A stretch of 64,000 bases of DNA from Doryteuthis pealeii (Eukaryota; Mollusca; Cephalopoda; Myopsida; Loliginidae). The notes beneath the pieces were generated by a model, which saw only the letters and a program-made list of their open reading frames with translations, did not search any database and was not told the DNA's origin. Positions 1 to 11,271 of the stretch are shown piece by piece (position 1 is the first letter of the stretch; the number at the start of each line of letters is the position of its first letter). Both the position numbers and the translations under genes were made by a program. Location of the stretch: NCBI GenBank assembly GCA_023376005.1, contig CM042147.1, positions 120,847,556 to 120,911,555 of the forward strand, written 5' to 3'.

Positions 1-670
1 TATCACAACTTTTCAATGGTGATATCCAGAAAACTCACAGGGAGGTAAATCTGGACTGTAGAGGATCTAGTGATCACATAGTACACAAGCACACTAAGTA
101 GAATCTTAGTACAAAATGATTAACTCTATAGGAATGTTTCTGATCATGTATATTTAATAAGGTTACCTCCTATTTGTTTACCAAACTAAAATCAAATTCA
201 TCTAAAATCAATAACAGCCAAGTGTCTTCTAGTGTTACAAAGTTAGAGGGAGTATCAGAGACTGATTTCTGATGGGGTCGACCTGAAAAAAAAAAGACCC
301 AAAACTCCCCATTGAATCAAGACATTACATCACTGATGACACCCTCTGGTGCCACAAATGTTTGTTTTTTTCTGTATGTATGTTTTTTTTTTGTTTTTTT
401 TATTAAAGAATATTTTTGATTGTACTTTGCATCTTCCACACAGCAGCCTTCATCCCTTACAATATTGCTTCAACTCATAATACTGCTTGTTGCCATAGTA
501 ATTGAGTCATGCTAAATCCCTGCATCATATTTGCTTCTACCAATTTGATCCCTTGTGCAATCTGATCATGCTTTCCACTTTGAGCCATGAAAATACTTTC
601 TTTGTATCTGTTGATGAATCAACCTTCTTAATGTAAATATTCGTTCACTTTCTTCATTGCTGATGAAATG
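1..670. other. No gene recognised
   Basis: AT-rich, with poly-T near 361-400. A GAG|GTAAAT at 43-48 could be a splice donor of an exon cut by the window edge, but 42 bases cannot support a call. Confidence 0.4.
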
Positions 671-724
671 TTTGATCCAACTATTTCTTTCTCTATATCT
701 CTCGCCCCCAATGTATCTCTTTAT

Positions 725-1061
725 CTACTCTTCTCTCTTGTATGTCTTTGATCCAACTATAACATTCTCTCTCTGTCTATCTATCTATCTATCTATCTAC
801 TCTTCTCTCTTGTATGTCTTTGATCCAACTATAACATTCTCTCTCTGTCTATCTATCTATCTATCTACTCTTCTCTCTTGTATGTCTTTGATCCAACTAT
901 AACATTCTCTCTCTCCGTCTATCTATCTATCTATCTATCTATCTACTCTTCTCTCTTGTATGTCTTTGATCCAATTATAACATTCTCTCTCTGTCTGTCT
1001 ATTTCTCTCTCTATCTATCCACTCTTCTCTCTTGTATGTCTTTGATCCAACTATAACATTG
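725..1061 (+). repeat. Minisatellite, about 68-78 bp unit, five copies
   Basis: ACTCTTCTCTCTTGTATGTC starts units at 727, 799, 867, 945 and 1021. Length differences come from the (TATC)n part of each unit. Confidence 0.85.
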
Positions 1062-1570
1062 ATCAGCCCTGTTTGTTATGGCTATAGAATATGTCAACTG
1101 CACCACCCCATGAAAACACCTGTAAACTGTGGGTGACAACCCTGTATGCTTAAGGACAGAATACTGGTGACTGAGCAGTCCGTGACATGCAGCACTTCCC
1201 TTTCGCCCTTATTCAGACTAGACGGTCGGTCCAAGAGACCTCCTCCGATCAATCCACTGGTTGCGTCAACCCTATTGCCCTTATGGCAGACTGCCCAACC
1301 CTTTTTATCATATATGTGCTAGAAGGCGGTGGATGAGGGTCTTAGTGTCTTGGGTATGATGTTAAACTGCATTTAATGGTTAGGTTCCAATTTTGGAGCT
1401 CTGAGGAGTGTGGAGTATCCCTTCATCGCCATTACTCCCAGGTCCACTCTGACCCAGAAGTGGTAGTACTTGTTAAGGGCGCATCTATGGGTTAGATAAT
1501 TTTTTTTTTTTTTAAATGAGTTTAAAAAAATGTGTTTGAAAAAATTCGAATATCCAACAAAAATTAATAA
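1062..1570. other. Dispersed repeat pieces
   Basis: 1290-1372 (GTGCTAGAAGGCGGTGG region) matches the - strand of 25291-25350. 1380-1495 (GTGGTAGTACTTGTTA and CTATGGGTTA) is related to 36320-36430, 49725-49765 and 50915-50965. No coding. Confidence 0.4.
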
Positions 1571-1645
1571 AACAAAAAACATCTTTGGCATAAAATAACC
1601 CAAGGATTGACATGCCGTAAAATCCAACCAACCTACCAACTTATA
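1570..1645 (+). mobile_element. Shared SINE tail fragment
   Basis: It contains TTGGCATAAAATAACCC and TTGACATGCCGTAAAATCC, a diverged copy of the common SINE tail. Confidence 0.4.
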
Positions 1646-1649
1646 ACAT

Positions 1650-1740
1650 TTCTTTCTCTCTCTCCTTCTCTCTCTCTCTCCTTCTGTTTCTCTCTTTCTC
1701 CTTCTCTCTCTTTCTCCTTCTCTCTCTTTCTCCTTCTCTC

Positions 1741-1783
<43 letters not shown>

Positions 1784-2131
1784 TTCTGTCTCTGTCTGAC
1801 TCTCTCTTTCTGTCTCTGTCTTTCTTTCTTTCTCTCTCTCTCTCTCTCTTGCTCTTGCTCTCTATCTCTCTCTCTCTCTTTATCTTTCTCTCTTTCTCTC
1901 GTTCTCTCTTTCTCTCTCTCTCGTTCTCTCTCTCTCTCTCGTTCTCTCTTTCTCTCTCTCTCGTTCTCTCTTTCTCTCTCTCTCTCTCGTTCTCGCTCTC
2001 TCTTGCTCTCTCTCTCTATCTATCTTTCTCTATCTCTCTCTCTTTCTCTATCTTGCTATCTATCTTTCTCTCTCTCTATCTATCTTGCTATCTATCTCTC
2101 TCTCTTTCTCTCTCTCTCTCTCTTTCTTGTA
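1650..2131 (+). repeat. CT-rich microsatellite complex
   Basis: About 480 bases of CTCT, CTTT, CTGT and CTAT repeats. The serine/leucine-rich open frames it gives in several phases are an effect of composition. Confidence 0.9.
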
Positions 2132-2775
2132 TGTATCTTGAAATTGTTTGATTGGGCATTAAGAACCTGTGTCTTATCTACAAGGTTTTAAATGTAACTA
2201 TTGAAGTAGTTGGTGCTAGTGACAGGATATTTCGTTTAGTCCCCACTCAACTTTCTATAATGTGAGAACGTTTTGTACAATATATGTCGTTAATTGCATT
2301 ACATGAATAAACAGGGTAACTTCTATTTGTACACTCCCTGTTGTATTTTCTAGAGTAACTGGTATTATCTGTTGGGGGCTTGCATCTAGGTACCAAGCTT
2401 TTGTATAACAATTAACTCTTAACGTCCTATACCGCCTTATTCCATCCGGTCAGAAGTCACATTTATTTTCCTAATCTGCCACAAATGATAGCCTTTGTTT
2501 AGATGTAATATTAAACATATTTACAAGTATTTAACTTAAGGGAAATAACAGGTAACTTTAAATGAAAAGGACGTTTTTTAACCATTTTTTGATAAATCCT
2601 TATAGGGATTGGGCTCTGGACTTTTAACATCTTCTTGAGAATTTTCTGAGTTAACTCCAATAACCCACTGACATTAGATATGAATCTAAAAATGAAAATT
2701 GAAATAAAGAAGAAAAAAATTCTAGGGCAGAGTTGATAAATTTTAGATTCTAATTGTTTTAACTTGAGTATCAGA
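2132..2775. other. No feature recognised
   Basis: AT-rich sequence without repeats to other parts of the window. The - strand frame at 2511-2828 has low-complexity composition and no domain. Confidence 0.4.
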
Positions 2776-3022
2776 TAATAGGAAAAAAACATGAGTATTA
2801 AAGGTAGAGGAAAATAGTTACTAAGCAAAGATACAAGATGAACAGTAATTAGTAATTGCTAGGTTGAATTAACAAGTCCATGAGGATCTTGTTGTTTCTC
2901 TCTTCTGAGGTTTCGTCAGACATTATTTATAGGAAAAACAGATGATTCCTTTCTCATTATTTAGGTACTATATGGCACGAATGAATAAACCTAAAGAACT
3001 TGATTTTTAAGAAAAGATCTGG
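2776..3022 (+). repeat. Duplicated 245-bp segment, copy 1
   Basis: It matches 3557-3804 closely (GATACAAGATGAACAG, TTTCGTCAGACATTATTTAT). SINE-B sequences lie between the copies. Confidence 0.75.
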
Positions 3023-3027
3023 ATGTG

Positions 3028-3178
3028 GTAACTGCATTTCACTTAGCGCTAATACCCTTGGGAAAGGTATGAATCCTAATCTCCCTCCAGCTATGGATAA
3101 ATAGTAGAGTAGACTGGGCTCTTTAACCTTGGTTAGGCAACTGGTCTAGGAGAAGGAAAACTCTGAATTCAAACCTGA
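3028..3178 (+). mobile_element. SINE-B internal fragment
   Basis: Body only, from TTTCACTTAGCGCTAAT to GAATTCAAACC, directly in front of the full copy. Confidence 0.65.
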
Positions 3179-3206
3179 ATAAGAAAGAGCCTATACTACA
3201 CTGTGA

Positions 3207-3490
3207 TATGCCTGGTGTAATGGTTAGTCGTAGAAAATGGACTCGTCGACCTGAGTTCAAATCCAAGACGAGGCTGTTTGCATTTCACATAGCGCTAATA
3301 CCCTTGGGAAAGGTATCCAACTACTCTCCCTCCAGCTATGGGTAAATAGTAGGATGGACTGGGCTCTTTGACCTTGGTTAGGTAGCCAGTCTAGGAGAAG
3401 GAAAACTCTGAATTCAAACCTTCAAACTCTGCTTAAGAAATTGACCTTGTGTCATATCCTGCTCGTGCGGAGGGGTTGGTAAATATATAT
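3207..3490 (+). mobile_element. SINE-B copy, tRNA-headed
   Basis: The head TGGTGTAATGGTTAG with box B GAGTTCAAATCC (3254) is tRNA-like. The body contains AGCGCTAATACCCTTGGG and GGAAAACTCTGAATTC, and the copy ends GGGGTTGGTAAATATATA. Confidence 0.75.
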
Positions 3491-3556
3491 AAGAAAAGAT
3501 CTGATTCTTGAGATCCCATTTAAAATGACTTAAATCGTATCAGAGTTAACAGAGAA

Positions 3557-3804
3557 ATAATAGGAAAAAGACATGAGTATTCAGGATAGGGGAAAAGGTG
3601 GACTAAGCAAAGATACAAGGTGAACAGAGTAATTAGCAATTCCTCGTTTGAATTAATAAGTCCATGAGATCTCATTGTTTCTCTCTTCCGAGGTTTCATC
3701 AGACATTATTTATAGGAAAAACAGACAATTCCTTTCTCATTATTTAGGTATTATATCGCACTAATGAATAAACCTAAAGAACTTGATTTTTAAGAAAAGA
3801 TCTG
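3557..3804 (+). repeat. Duplicated 245-bp segment, copy 2
   Basis: Second copy. The segment after it (AAGAAAAGATCTGATTTTTG) also recurs at 3491, at the SINE-B right border. Confidence 0.75.
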
Positions 3805-4138
3805 ATTTTTGAGGTCCCATTTAAAATGTGTCCTCTTTTGACTTAAATCGTATATAGTATCTTAATCAGCTTAATCTCAGATACATTCCCAAAACCTTGG
3901 ATTAGGGTTTTTCGCCACATATTGATGTGCCCAGATTGGGTGATATCAGATATCAAGCTGATAAAAGCATGTTATATCGTGCAGTCAACAGCCGATACAC
4001 AAAAAGAAAAGCAACAATTGATTTTATCTATAATTATAATATAAAAAAGCAGAATCTCATTGATATGCGTTTCTTTTTTCCAATTAGATTTTATGTCTAT
4101 TCAGTCATTTCATACTTTTTCTTATACTCAATCATGTA
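3805..4138. other. Unassigned, possibly retroelement debris
   Basis: A + strand frame from 3927 begins MPRLGDIRYQADKSM and is free of simple repeats for about 40 codons, then becomes AT-rich. No family recognised. Confidence 0.3.
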
Positions 4139-4425
4139 TATATTTACCAACCCCCCGCACGAGCAGGATGTGACAAAAGGCCAATTTCTTAAGTTGAGTT
4201 TAACATGTTTAAATTCAGAGTTTTCCTTCTCCTAGACTTGTCACCTAGCCATGGTTAAAGAGCCCAATCTGTGCTGCTATTTACCCTTAGCTGGAGGGAG
4301 AATTGGCTTCGTACCTTTCCCAAGGGTATTAGCGCCATGTGAAATGCAAACAGCTTAATCCAGGAATTGAACTCGGGTCGACATGTCCATTTCCTATGAC
4401 TCTAATCATTACACTATGCACCTCC
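4139..4425 (-). mobile_element. SINE-B copy
   Basis: Complete copy on the - strand, from the GGTTGGTAAATATAT tail (left) to the GGAGGTGCATAGTGTAATG head (right). Confidence 0.72.
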
Positions 4426-4461
4426 ATTGGGACCTCAAGCATGTATGCATTTAACCCCCAC

Positions 4462-4550
4462 CTCCACCACCATGGGCAGGATGTGACACAAGGTCAATTT
4501 TTAAATGGAGTACTGCTGGTTTGAATTCAGAGTTTTCCTTCTCCTAGACC
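4462..4550 (-). mobile_element. SINE-B 3' fragment
   Basis: The last 90 bases of the family on the - strand (AGGATGTGACACAAGGTC region to CCTAGACC). Confidence 0.6.
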
Positions 4551-4555
4551 ATTGA

Positions 4556-4835
4556 AATCATGTTGTGCTGGCAGCATGGGTTCTCATGACTCTCCCACCA
4601 CAAGCCCCTATTAGCAAGTCCTCCTCATGACATCCAGTATCCACAAAGTGGTGCAGCCATACAGCAGTACTACAGCTTGGAGGAATTCTTGATTTATCTT
4701 ATCAGATTGATCACCTTTCTATATGATCAATAATCTGTCTATAGCAGTCCATGCCTTTCCTAGGTGTATATTGACAACACTTTCTGCTGATGAGATATTA
4801 CTACCTAGGTATGAGAACTGGTTTTAGATTTTTGT
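4556..4835 (-). pseudogene. RTE-like LINE RT C-terminal relic
   Basis: On the - strand the pieces YLGSNISS, GKAWTAIDRL and LLYGC are readable in order with frameshifts. They match the region after the RT catalytic core in the other LINE fragments here. Confidence 0.6.
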
Positions 4836-4874
4836 GCATCAGGGATGCAGGACACATATCTATCAGCATCTTTT

Positions 4875-5620
4875 AGACTGACTTCTGATTTAGGTCGGGA
4901 AATTAAAACGGAAAGTTTTTTGGTGGTACCCAATGACAGTTTAACTACAGTCTATGAATTAACATTTTACGAATTGGGTTACGGTTTTAGGGGATTAAGA
5001 TTTTTTAATTACATATTGCTGAAAAAACAAAACAACAAAAAACTCAAATTATTATACATTTAATTAACCATTGAAATTAATTATTGAATCTATTATTGAG
5101 ACAGTTGTTTGTGTTTGTATTGCAATGTATAATTTCAATTAAACTTAGTTTTAAAAATATTTTTCAACATTAAATGTACAGTCAGTGGCGGCCTAATGTC
5201 GGTATCAGCCAGACAGCGAGGGAGTCTATCCCCTTTTCACAAGCGCTAGACCAAGGAGATTATTTTAGCATCTGAGGTGGAGCGCCACACCTACCATCAG
5301 CTCCTTACTTTACCGCACAGATCCCTGCGCTACTCATACACTGAGTTGGCGGGGGCCGATATCAAACTAGGAACCTTGTGGTTTCTAGCCGAACACTCTA
5401 CTGACTGAGCTAAACCGGCCCCTAAATGTATAGTAATTTGGGTTAATTTGGGTTTTTGTTGTTTATTTTTTTAAAGCAATACATAATTAAAAACAACCGT
5501 AATCCCTTAAAACCGTAAACCAATTCACAAAATGTTTATTCATAGACTGTATTTAAACTGTCATTGGCTACCACCAAAAAACTTTCCGTTTTAATTTACC
5601 GACCTAAATCAGAAGTCAGC
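4875..5620. mobile_element. Foldback element split by a SINE-A insertion
   Basis: The left arm (4875-5060) and right arm (about 5440-5620) are reverse complements with a few mismatches. The loop contains a - strand SINE-A copy (5186-5422) whose flanks share a TAAATGTA-type duplication, so the SINE landed in the element after it formed. Confidence 0.6.
5186..5422 (-). mobile_element. SINE-A copy, tRNA-headed
   Basis: Full copy. On the - strand the head has box A-like TAGCTCAGTC and box B-like GATATCGGCC in a tRNA-like arrangement, followed by a 170-bp family-specific body ending near GGCCGCC. Flanks carry a TAAATGTA(C/T)AGT duplication. Confidence 0.75.
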
Positions 5621-6647
5621 CCATCTTTGTTATCATAATATAGTCCTAGACTATATCGACACCTGGAATTAAAAACTAATTCCTTTTCTATTAAACTATA
5701 ACCAACATTGTATAATTATTAATAACGGCACTCAGTTGAGAGATATAAAACAACATTGATATATATATATCCATATAGTTCATTAAACCAGTTTCTTTAT
5801 TCTCACAGAGGAGAAGCACTTGTGACAAATAAAGCATGAAACCAGTAATAACAACATTAGAACGATGTGAAGGGAAGTCTGGACCCATGACTAAAGTGCA
5901 CCTGCTTTGTACTTTATTACTCTCAAGTTATATAATAAATAGACAAAAATTCAGTTTTTCCTCAGACACAAAAGAAATAGAATAAAAACATAGGCATTTG
6001 TTGAACTGGGCTAACCCCAGCCATATGGTAACATTGTTGGGCATTTGTTTAGGAACAAAATCGTTAATTAAAGTATGACATTATCTCGCTAGCCATTCTT
6101 CTACAGTGTGCGCTCTAGAAAAAGAAAACTCTGAAACAAATAGAATATAAAAAAAGAAAAAATTAGAGAAAAAAAAAATAGATAAATAGAATAGAATAAA
6201 ATAAAATAAAAGCTAAGTATATGAATTTTCTATGTGACCGCTTTTATTTTGAATTCAACATGGCTACTTTGTTGCAATGTTTCACCGGAAGATAAACAGA
6301 CAATATTGGATACATATACAAGCAGGAGTTCAAACATTCGTTCTCAACAGATATTAAAAAAAAAATAAGAAATTACAGTTATTCGCCCATAACATAAAGA
6401 AAAAAGAAAGGAGGAGAAAGGAAAAAAAATTTAAATATAACCACACAAAAAAAACTTAAGCACGTACATTTCTGATATTCACCTCTGAAGATAAAGTTTT
6501 ATACTTTGAAATCGATAAGACAAAAATAACATCTTTTTGTTTTTATTTTTTATACGCATTGTAATTGCCTTCAAATCACTAATATATTATAACATACTTA
6601 ACAATGCTTCAAGCAAATTACCAATTACTTATATATATATATATATA
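5621..6647. other. No feature recognised
   Basis: AT-rich with A-runs at 6150-6210 and 6355-6430. No repeats or coding signal. Confidence 0.4.
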
Positions 6648-6857
6648 TTTGGGAATAAAAATGCCTTAAATACCATGGGTATCAAGATTATGGACCATTT
6701 CCACTCGTGGGTATCTGGGGCCCACAGAGCTTCGTCAGACCACGTTTACATTTTGTAAACGTGGTCTGACGAAGCTCTGTGGGTCCAAGATACCCACGAG
6801 TGGAAATGGTCCATAATCAAGATACCCATGGTATTTAAGGCCTTTTTATTCACAAAT
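6648..6857. mobile_element. Near-perfect 210-bp palindrome with hammerhead-like core
   Basis: Arms of about 100 bp meet at 6750-6757. TA repeats border the left end. CTGACGA (6766-6772), an extra A, an imperfect stem and GAAA (6803-6806) occur on the + strand. The mirror image lies on the - strand in the left arm. As RNA the whole segment would fold into one long hairpin. Confidence 0.65.
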
Positions 6858-7060
6858 AAATTTGCTCTGTTTTATAATAATTAAACATTGAGCTTTCACA
6901 CGGAACCTGAACTCTACAACAAACTACTGTTAGAGAATAGGACCAGCCTAGAATCACCTTGTACCAAGAAACTTGGTACCCCAACAAAGAATATATATAT
7001 ATTCATGAATTTATGCTATATTTATAAGTAAAGAGTGTTCAATATCATTGATAGAGCATG

Positions 7061-7145
7061 TATATCTAAATTAGGGTAGTGTGGAAATTAAGTCAACAGT
7101 GCTTGGTTGACTTCATGTCCAAGCTACCCTAACTTAGATATATAT
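7061..7145. repeat. Short hairpin, about 40-bp arms
   Basis: The arms 7061-7102 and 7105-7145 pair with several mismatches. A (TA)(TG) microsatellite follows directly. The outer sequence (TAGGGTAG type) recurs as a half near 59075-59100. Confidence 0.5.
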
Positions 7146-7246
7146 ATGTGTGTGTGTGTGTATGTGTATAACACTTTCCCTGAGTGTTCAGATATTGCAC
7201 TGGACCTAGACATCATACAGATACTACATTGATCCTACCATTTGGG

Positions 7247-7530
7247 GAGGTGCCTGTGGTGTAATGGTTATTATCATAGGAAATGGACACGGTGACACGA
7301 GTTCAAATCTTGGACAAGGCTGGTTGAATTTCACATAGTGCTTATACCCCTGGGAAAGGTATGCCTCCAACTGTTCTCCCTCTAGCTATGGGTAAATAGT
7401 ATGGCAGACTTGGCTCTTTAACCTTGGTATTGGCAACTGGCCCAGGTGAAGGAAAACTCTGAATTCAAACCTGTGGAACCCTATTTAAAAATTGACTTTG
7501 TGTCACATCCTGCTCTTGTGGTTGGTAAAT
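7247..7530 (+). mobile_element. SINE-B copy
   Basis: Complete, moderately diverged. Head GAGGTGCCTGTGGTGTAATG, box B GAGTTCAAATC. The tail runs into CA repeats. Confidence 0.7.
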
Positions 7531-7583
7531 ACACACACATTGTAAATAAGGAAAAGGGGGTTGGAATGAATCCAACAGAATGA

Positions 7584-7903
7584 GGTAAAATATAAGGAAT
7601 TAAAGAACAAAACTCAGACAAAAATGTGTAGTATATTTCGCTGGGGTATTGAACCGGCTTCATCAGCTTTTATTGAATTATTCAGATCATACAAGTGTTT
7701 TATAGAAGGGGAAGTAGGTAGGTAGGTAGGTTTTGTGGTGAGGGGAAGATAAAAACTTAACCACCTACCTACTTCCCCCTCTATAAAACACTTGTATGAT
7801 CTGAATAATTCAATAAAAGCTGATGAAGCCGGGTTCAATACCCCAGCGAAATATACTACACATTTTTGTCTGAGTTTTGTTCTTTCATTCCTTATATTTT
7901 ACC
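7584..7903. mobile_element. Long hairpin element with hammerhead-like core in both arms
   Basis: The two arms (about 7584-7738 and 7760-7903) are nearly perfect reverse complements around a GGTA-rich centre. Each arm carries CTGATGA, a hairpin and GAAA: + strand at 7820-7851, - strand at 7666-7636. The stem II equivalent is imperfect (GC, a mismatch, then GGGT/ACCC), and one extra A follows CTGATGA. No open frame of note. Confidence 0.65.
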
Positions 7904-7974
7904 ACATTGTAAATATATATCAGGAAAAATGGAAAAATGGGATATAAAAATTGAAAAAACAACAAGGTGTTCAG

Positions 7975-8088
7975 GTGGATTATATTTTGATGTAGTAGGC
8001 AACATTATAACATTTCAGTTTCTTTAACAAACCATCATCAGGACATTTATTTGTATGGAAAAAAAACTTAAGGAAACGGTGGTTTGTA

Positions 8089-8119
<31 letters not shown>

Positions 8120-8322
8120 CTATGTGTTATGGCTTCTGAATATTATTCAATATGATTTTAAGTAATATTCAAAAGCTGCAACACTCAAAAAAGCAAAGAA
8201 AAGAACATGCAGACCAATGTTTTTGAAGTTTCTTTCCATATAGATGAATATCCTGATGATGGTTTGCTAAAGAAACCGAAATATTATAATGTCGGCTCCT
8301 ACATTGAAATATCAATTATCTG
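7975..8322. mobile_element. Inverted-repeat element with hammerhead-like cores
   Basis: The arms at 7975-8058 (- strand sense) and 8238-8322 (+ strand sense) are related by inversion. Each has CTGATGA, one extra T, a 5-bp stem (GGTTT with AAACC or AAACT) and GAAA. The + core is 8253-8281 and the - core is 8041-8013. A poly-T tract sits between the arms, and a TA microsatellite follows at about 8379. The change AAACC to AAACT keeps a G-T pair. Confidence 0.6.
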
Positions 8323-8363
8323 GACTTTTTTTTTTTTTTTATATAACATCCACTTACACACAA

Positions 8364-8414
<51 letters not shown>

Positions 8415-8473
8415 GTGTTTGTGTGTAACATTTTCCTGAGTGCTCAGATATTGCACTGGACCTCAGAATACCA

Positions 8474-8710
8474 TTTTCAGTCGGTAGAGTGTTTGGCTAG
8501 GAATCACAAGGTTCTTTGTTCGATACCGGCCCTGACCAACTCAGCATATGAGTAGCACAGGGATCTGTGCTGTAAAGTGAGAGCTGATGGTAGGCGAGGC
8601 GCTCCACCGCAGATGCTAAAATAATCTCCTTGGTCTAGCGTTAGTGAAAGGGATAGACTCCCTTGCTGTCTTGTTGATACCTACATTAGGCCGCCCGACA
8701 ACTTTACTTA
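8474..8710 (+). mobile_element. SINE-A copy
   Basis: Head TCAGTCGGTAGAGTG and box B GTTCGATACC at 8518. Body as in the other copies, ending in TTTACTTACTTTACTT. Confidence 0.72.
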
Positions 8711-8764
8711 CTTTACTTATTGTACAGATGCTACACTGATCCTAGGAGAGGTCTGTGGAGTGAC

Positions 8765-9095
8765 AATTTTATCATAGCAGAGCACAAAAATGCTCTGAAT
8801 CTAGATGGAAGTAATAATTCATACATATAAACAAATTTCATCATTTTTACAAGTATTATACAAGCAAATATTTTATATATTTATCATTTAAATTTGATAT
8901 TTGATGAATCATTCATATTTTGACAAGTATTTTATTTATCATTTAAATTTGATATTTATCATTTAATTTGATATTTGATATCACAAAAATGTTATCATAG
9001 GCAGAGCACAAAAATGCTCCGAATCTAGATGGAAGTAATAATTCATGCATATAAACAAATTCCATCATTTTTGACAAGTATTGTACAAGCAAATA
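8765..9095 (+). repeat. Local duplication, 90-bp units
   Basis: CAGAGCACAAAAATGCTC, GAATCTAGATGGAAGTAATA and ATAAACAAAT occur at 8780-8875 and again at 9002-9092, with smaller AT repeats between. Confidence 0.65.
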
Positions 9096-9449
9096 AATAA
9101 GATACTTAAGATCTATGCTTATTTTTGTGTAGCCAGTGTTATTATCCTTTCATCCTGAAAAGCGTAAGATTAATGACTTGGCCTTTCTTTTAAGTGCCAT
9201 AATATCATAGTTTGCCTATACTTAATGTTGATATAATTATATAAACTTTATTAGCATTACCTCTAGGTTTATTATTTATTAAGAACTAAGTATGACTTGA
9301 ACCAGAATTACGAGGTTAATCCTACACAGAATGATATAAGTGATTATTAGCACAGCAGTTCATTGGGTCTTTTTATATGAGATTGTAATAGGACCAGAAA
9401 TGGTGGGGAGTCTCTGTGGCAAGTGGTTAACATGCTTGACTGTGACATC

Positions 9450-9838
9450 TTCTATAGGTATATAAAGGGCAGTTTGTGTGTATGTATGTCCAGAGGAAAC
9501 TATTTTCTATACATATATAAAGGGCAGTTTGTGCGTATGTATGTCCGGAGGAAACTATTTTCTATACATATATAAAGGGCAGTTTGTGCGTATGTATGTC
9601 CGGAGGAAACTATTTTCTATACATATATAAAGGGCAGTTTGTGTGTATGTATGTCCAGAGAAAACTATTTTCTATAAATATATAAAGGGCAGTTTGTGTG
9701 TATGTATGTCCAGAGGAATCTATCTTCTATAAATATATAAAGGCAGTTTGTGTGTATGTATGTCCAGAGGAAACTCTCTTCTGTTTCTATTCATATATAA
9801 AGGGCAGTTTGTGTGTATGTATGTCCGGAGAAAACTAA
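9450..9838 (+). repeat. Minisatellite, about 60 bp unit, seven copies
   Basis: Each unit has TATATAAAGGGCAGTTTGTG, TGTATGTATGTCC and GAGGAAACTATTTTCTAT. Sequence before and after is unrelated to the unit. Confidence 0.9.
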
Positions 9839-10239
9839 GAAAATAAAACAATTAATGACAAAGTAAATATATATACAAATTCACTATCACTACATCTTGG
9901 TTTTTGAGTAAAAATAATGAATATTTGATTTATATTCATGAAGATAATTAGAAAATAGAATTTAAATGATAACAGCATGGAATTTTTTTTTTTTTTTGCA
10001 TTTAGTATTTCAAATAGGAGACATTGATTTTTCTTTTCACGGTGTCTGGATCAACGTGAGGTCTTTTTTTTTTTACCTAGGGATTCTAATGGCGCTTCTT
10101 GTGATGGATCCGACTTGCAATTCAACAATAATGGATCTGCGAGACTACCTCTTTTACCCCCCCTCCTTACCCAAGCGACGCTGGGTAGCAACTTCTAGTA
10201 ATAAACTAATTCAAACTCTAATTGCACTATTATGTTCCC

Positions 10240-10760
10240 TTTAATACCCTTGGGAAAGGTGTGCACTCCCTCATCCCACCAGCTATGGGTTAAATCATAC
10301 TACTACTGTTTCATTAAATAACCAATGAAAGTTGATATGCCATTAAACAAAAAAAAAATGTGTAGAAGAGCTACCAGGAGCGATGACTGGGTTAAATCCT
10401 ACTACTACTGTTCTTCTACAAGGATGGTTTTGGCATTAAATAACCTATGAAAGTTAATATTTCATTAAACAAAAGAAAAACATGCAGAAGCGCTACAAGG
10501 AGCAATTACTGATTGGAATGGGTGGCAAGAGAGAGTTGTGGGAATCTTTGTTGGTATACTCTTGAGAAAGGTGTGAATGCCTTCATCCTACCAGCTAGGT
10601 GTTAAATTGTACCACTACTGTTCTTCTACAAGGATGGTTTTGGCATTAAATAACCTATGAAAGTTGATATGCCATTAAACAAAAAGAAACTTGCAAAAGA
10701 GGAGTGGTGACTGATCGGAATGGGTGGCAAGTGAGAGTTGTGGGAATCCGTGTTGACAGC
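10240..10760 (+). mobile_element. Three SINE-C bodies mixed with LINE tail pieces
   Basis: AATACCCTTGGGAAAGGTGTG, GTTCTTCTACAAGGATGG and GGCATTAAATAACC recur three times (from about 10240, 10390 and 10550). Each run ends with ATGCCATTAAAC or its variant. After them come pieces that translate to a TDW-NGW-ER motif typical of the C-terminus of the RTE-like LINE. Confidence 0.55.
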
Positions 10761-10786
10761 ATGACTTAATGATGATTATGATGAGT

Positions 10787-10828
<42 letters not shown>

Positions 10829-10994
10829 TTTAGTTATGTATAATTTCAAATGAGGTTCTGCAGAGAAATAACAGAAAATCATGTTTTACAAATAAAATGA
10901 TGATTTTCTTTTCCTTTTAATTTATACTTTAATCCTTTCTACAATAGTTTAAGGTGAGGATAACAGATTTAATGGCACAAAAGAGCCTGGTGGG

Positions 10995-11040
10995 AAGGGT
11001 CACTGTGGCATAGTGGCTAATGGGCTGGATCCCAACGAGG
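10995..11040 (+). mobile_element. SINE-C head fragment
   Basis: GTCACTGTGGCATAGTGGC is the tRNA-like head of SINE-C, with no matching body after it. Confidence 0.4.
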
Positions 11041-11224
11041 GGAGGGGCCATTTTGAGAGCGTGGAGGCCATCAAGAGGGCTATAAGGAAGCATGTCAGAG
11101 AAGTATGGGAAAGTGCATTAGACTTGAAGAGGATTACTTTGAAAGGGAAACCATGTAGTTTGTTGTTTGGAATTGAAATTAATTGTTTCTAACACCAGTC
11201 CTCTTACTTTTCAGACACACCTTA

Positions 11225-11260
<36 letters not shown>

Positions 11261-11271
11261 GTATACATGGC

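Noticed and set aside
1607..2191. Serine/leucine-rich protein of 194 codons
   Set aside because: It is a translation of CT microsatellite and a second long frame overlaps it in another phase.
3640..3720. Hammerhead-like CTGACGA on the - strand near 3700 and 2920
   Set aside because: GAAA follows at a suitable distance but no stem II can be formed between them.
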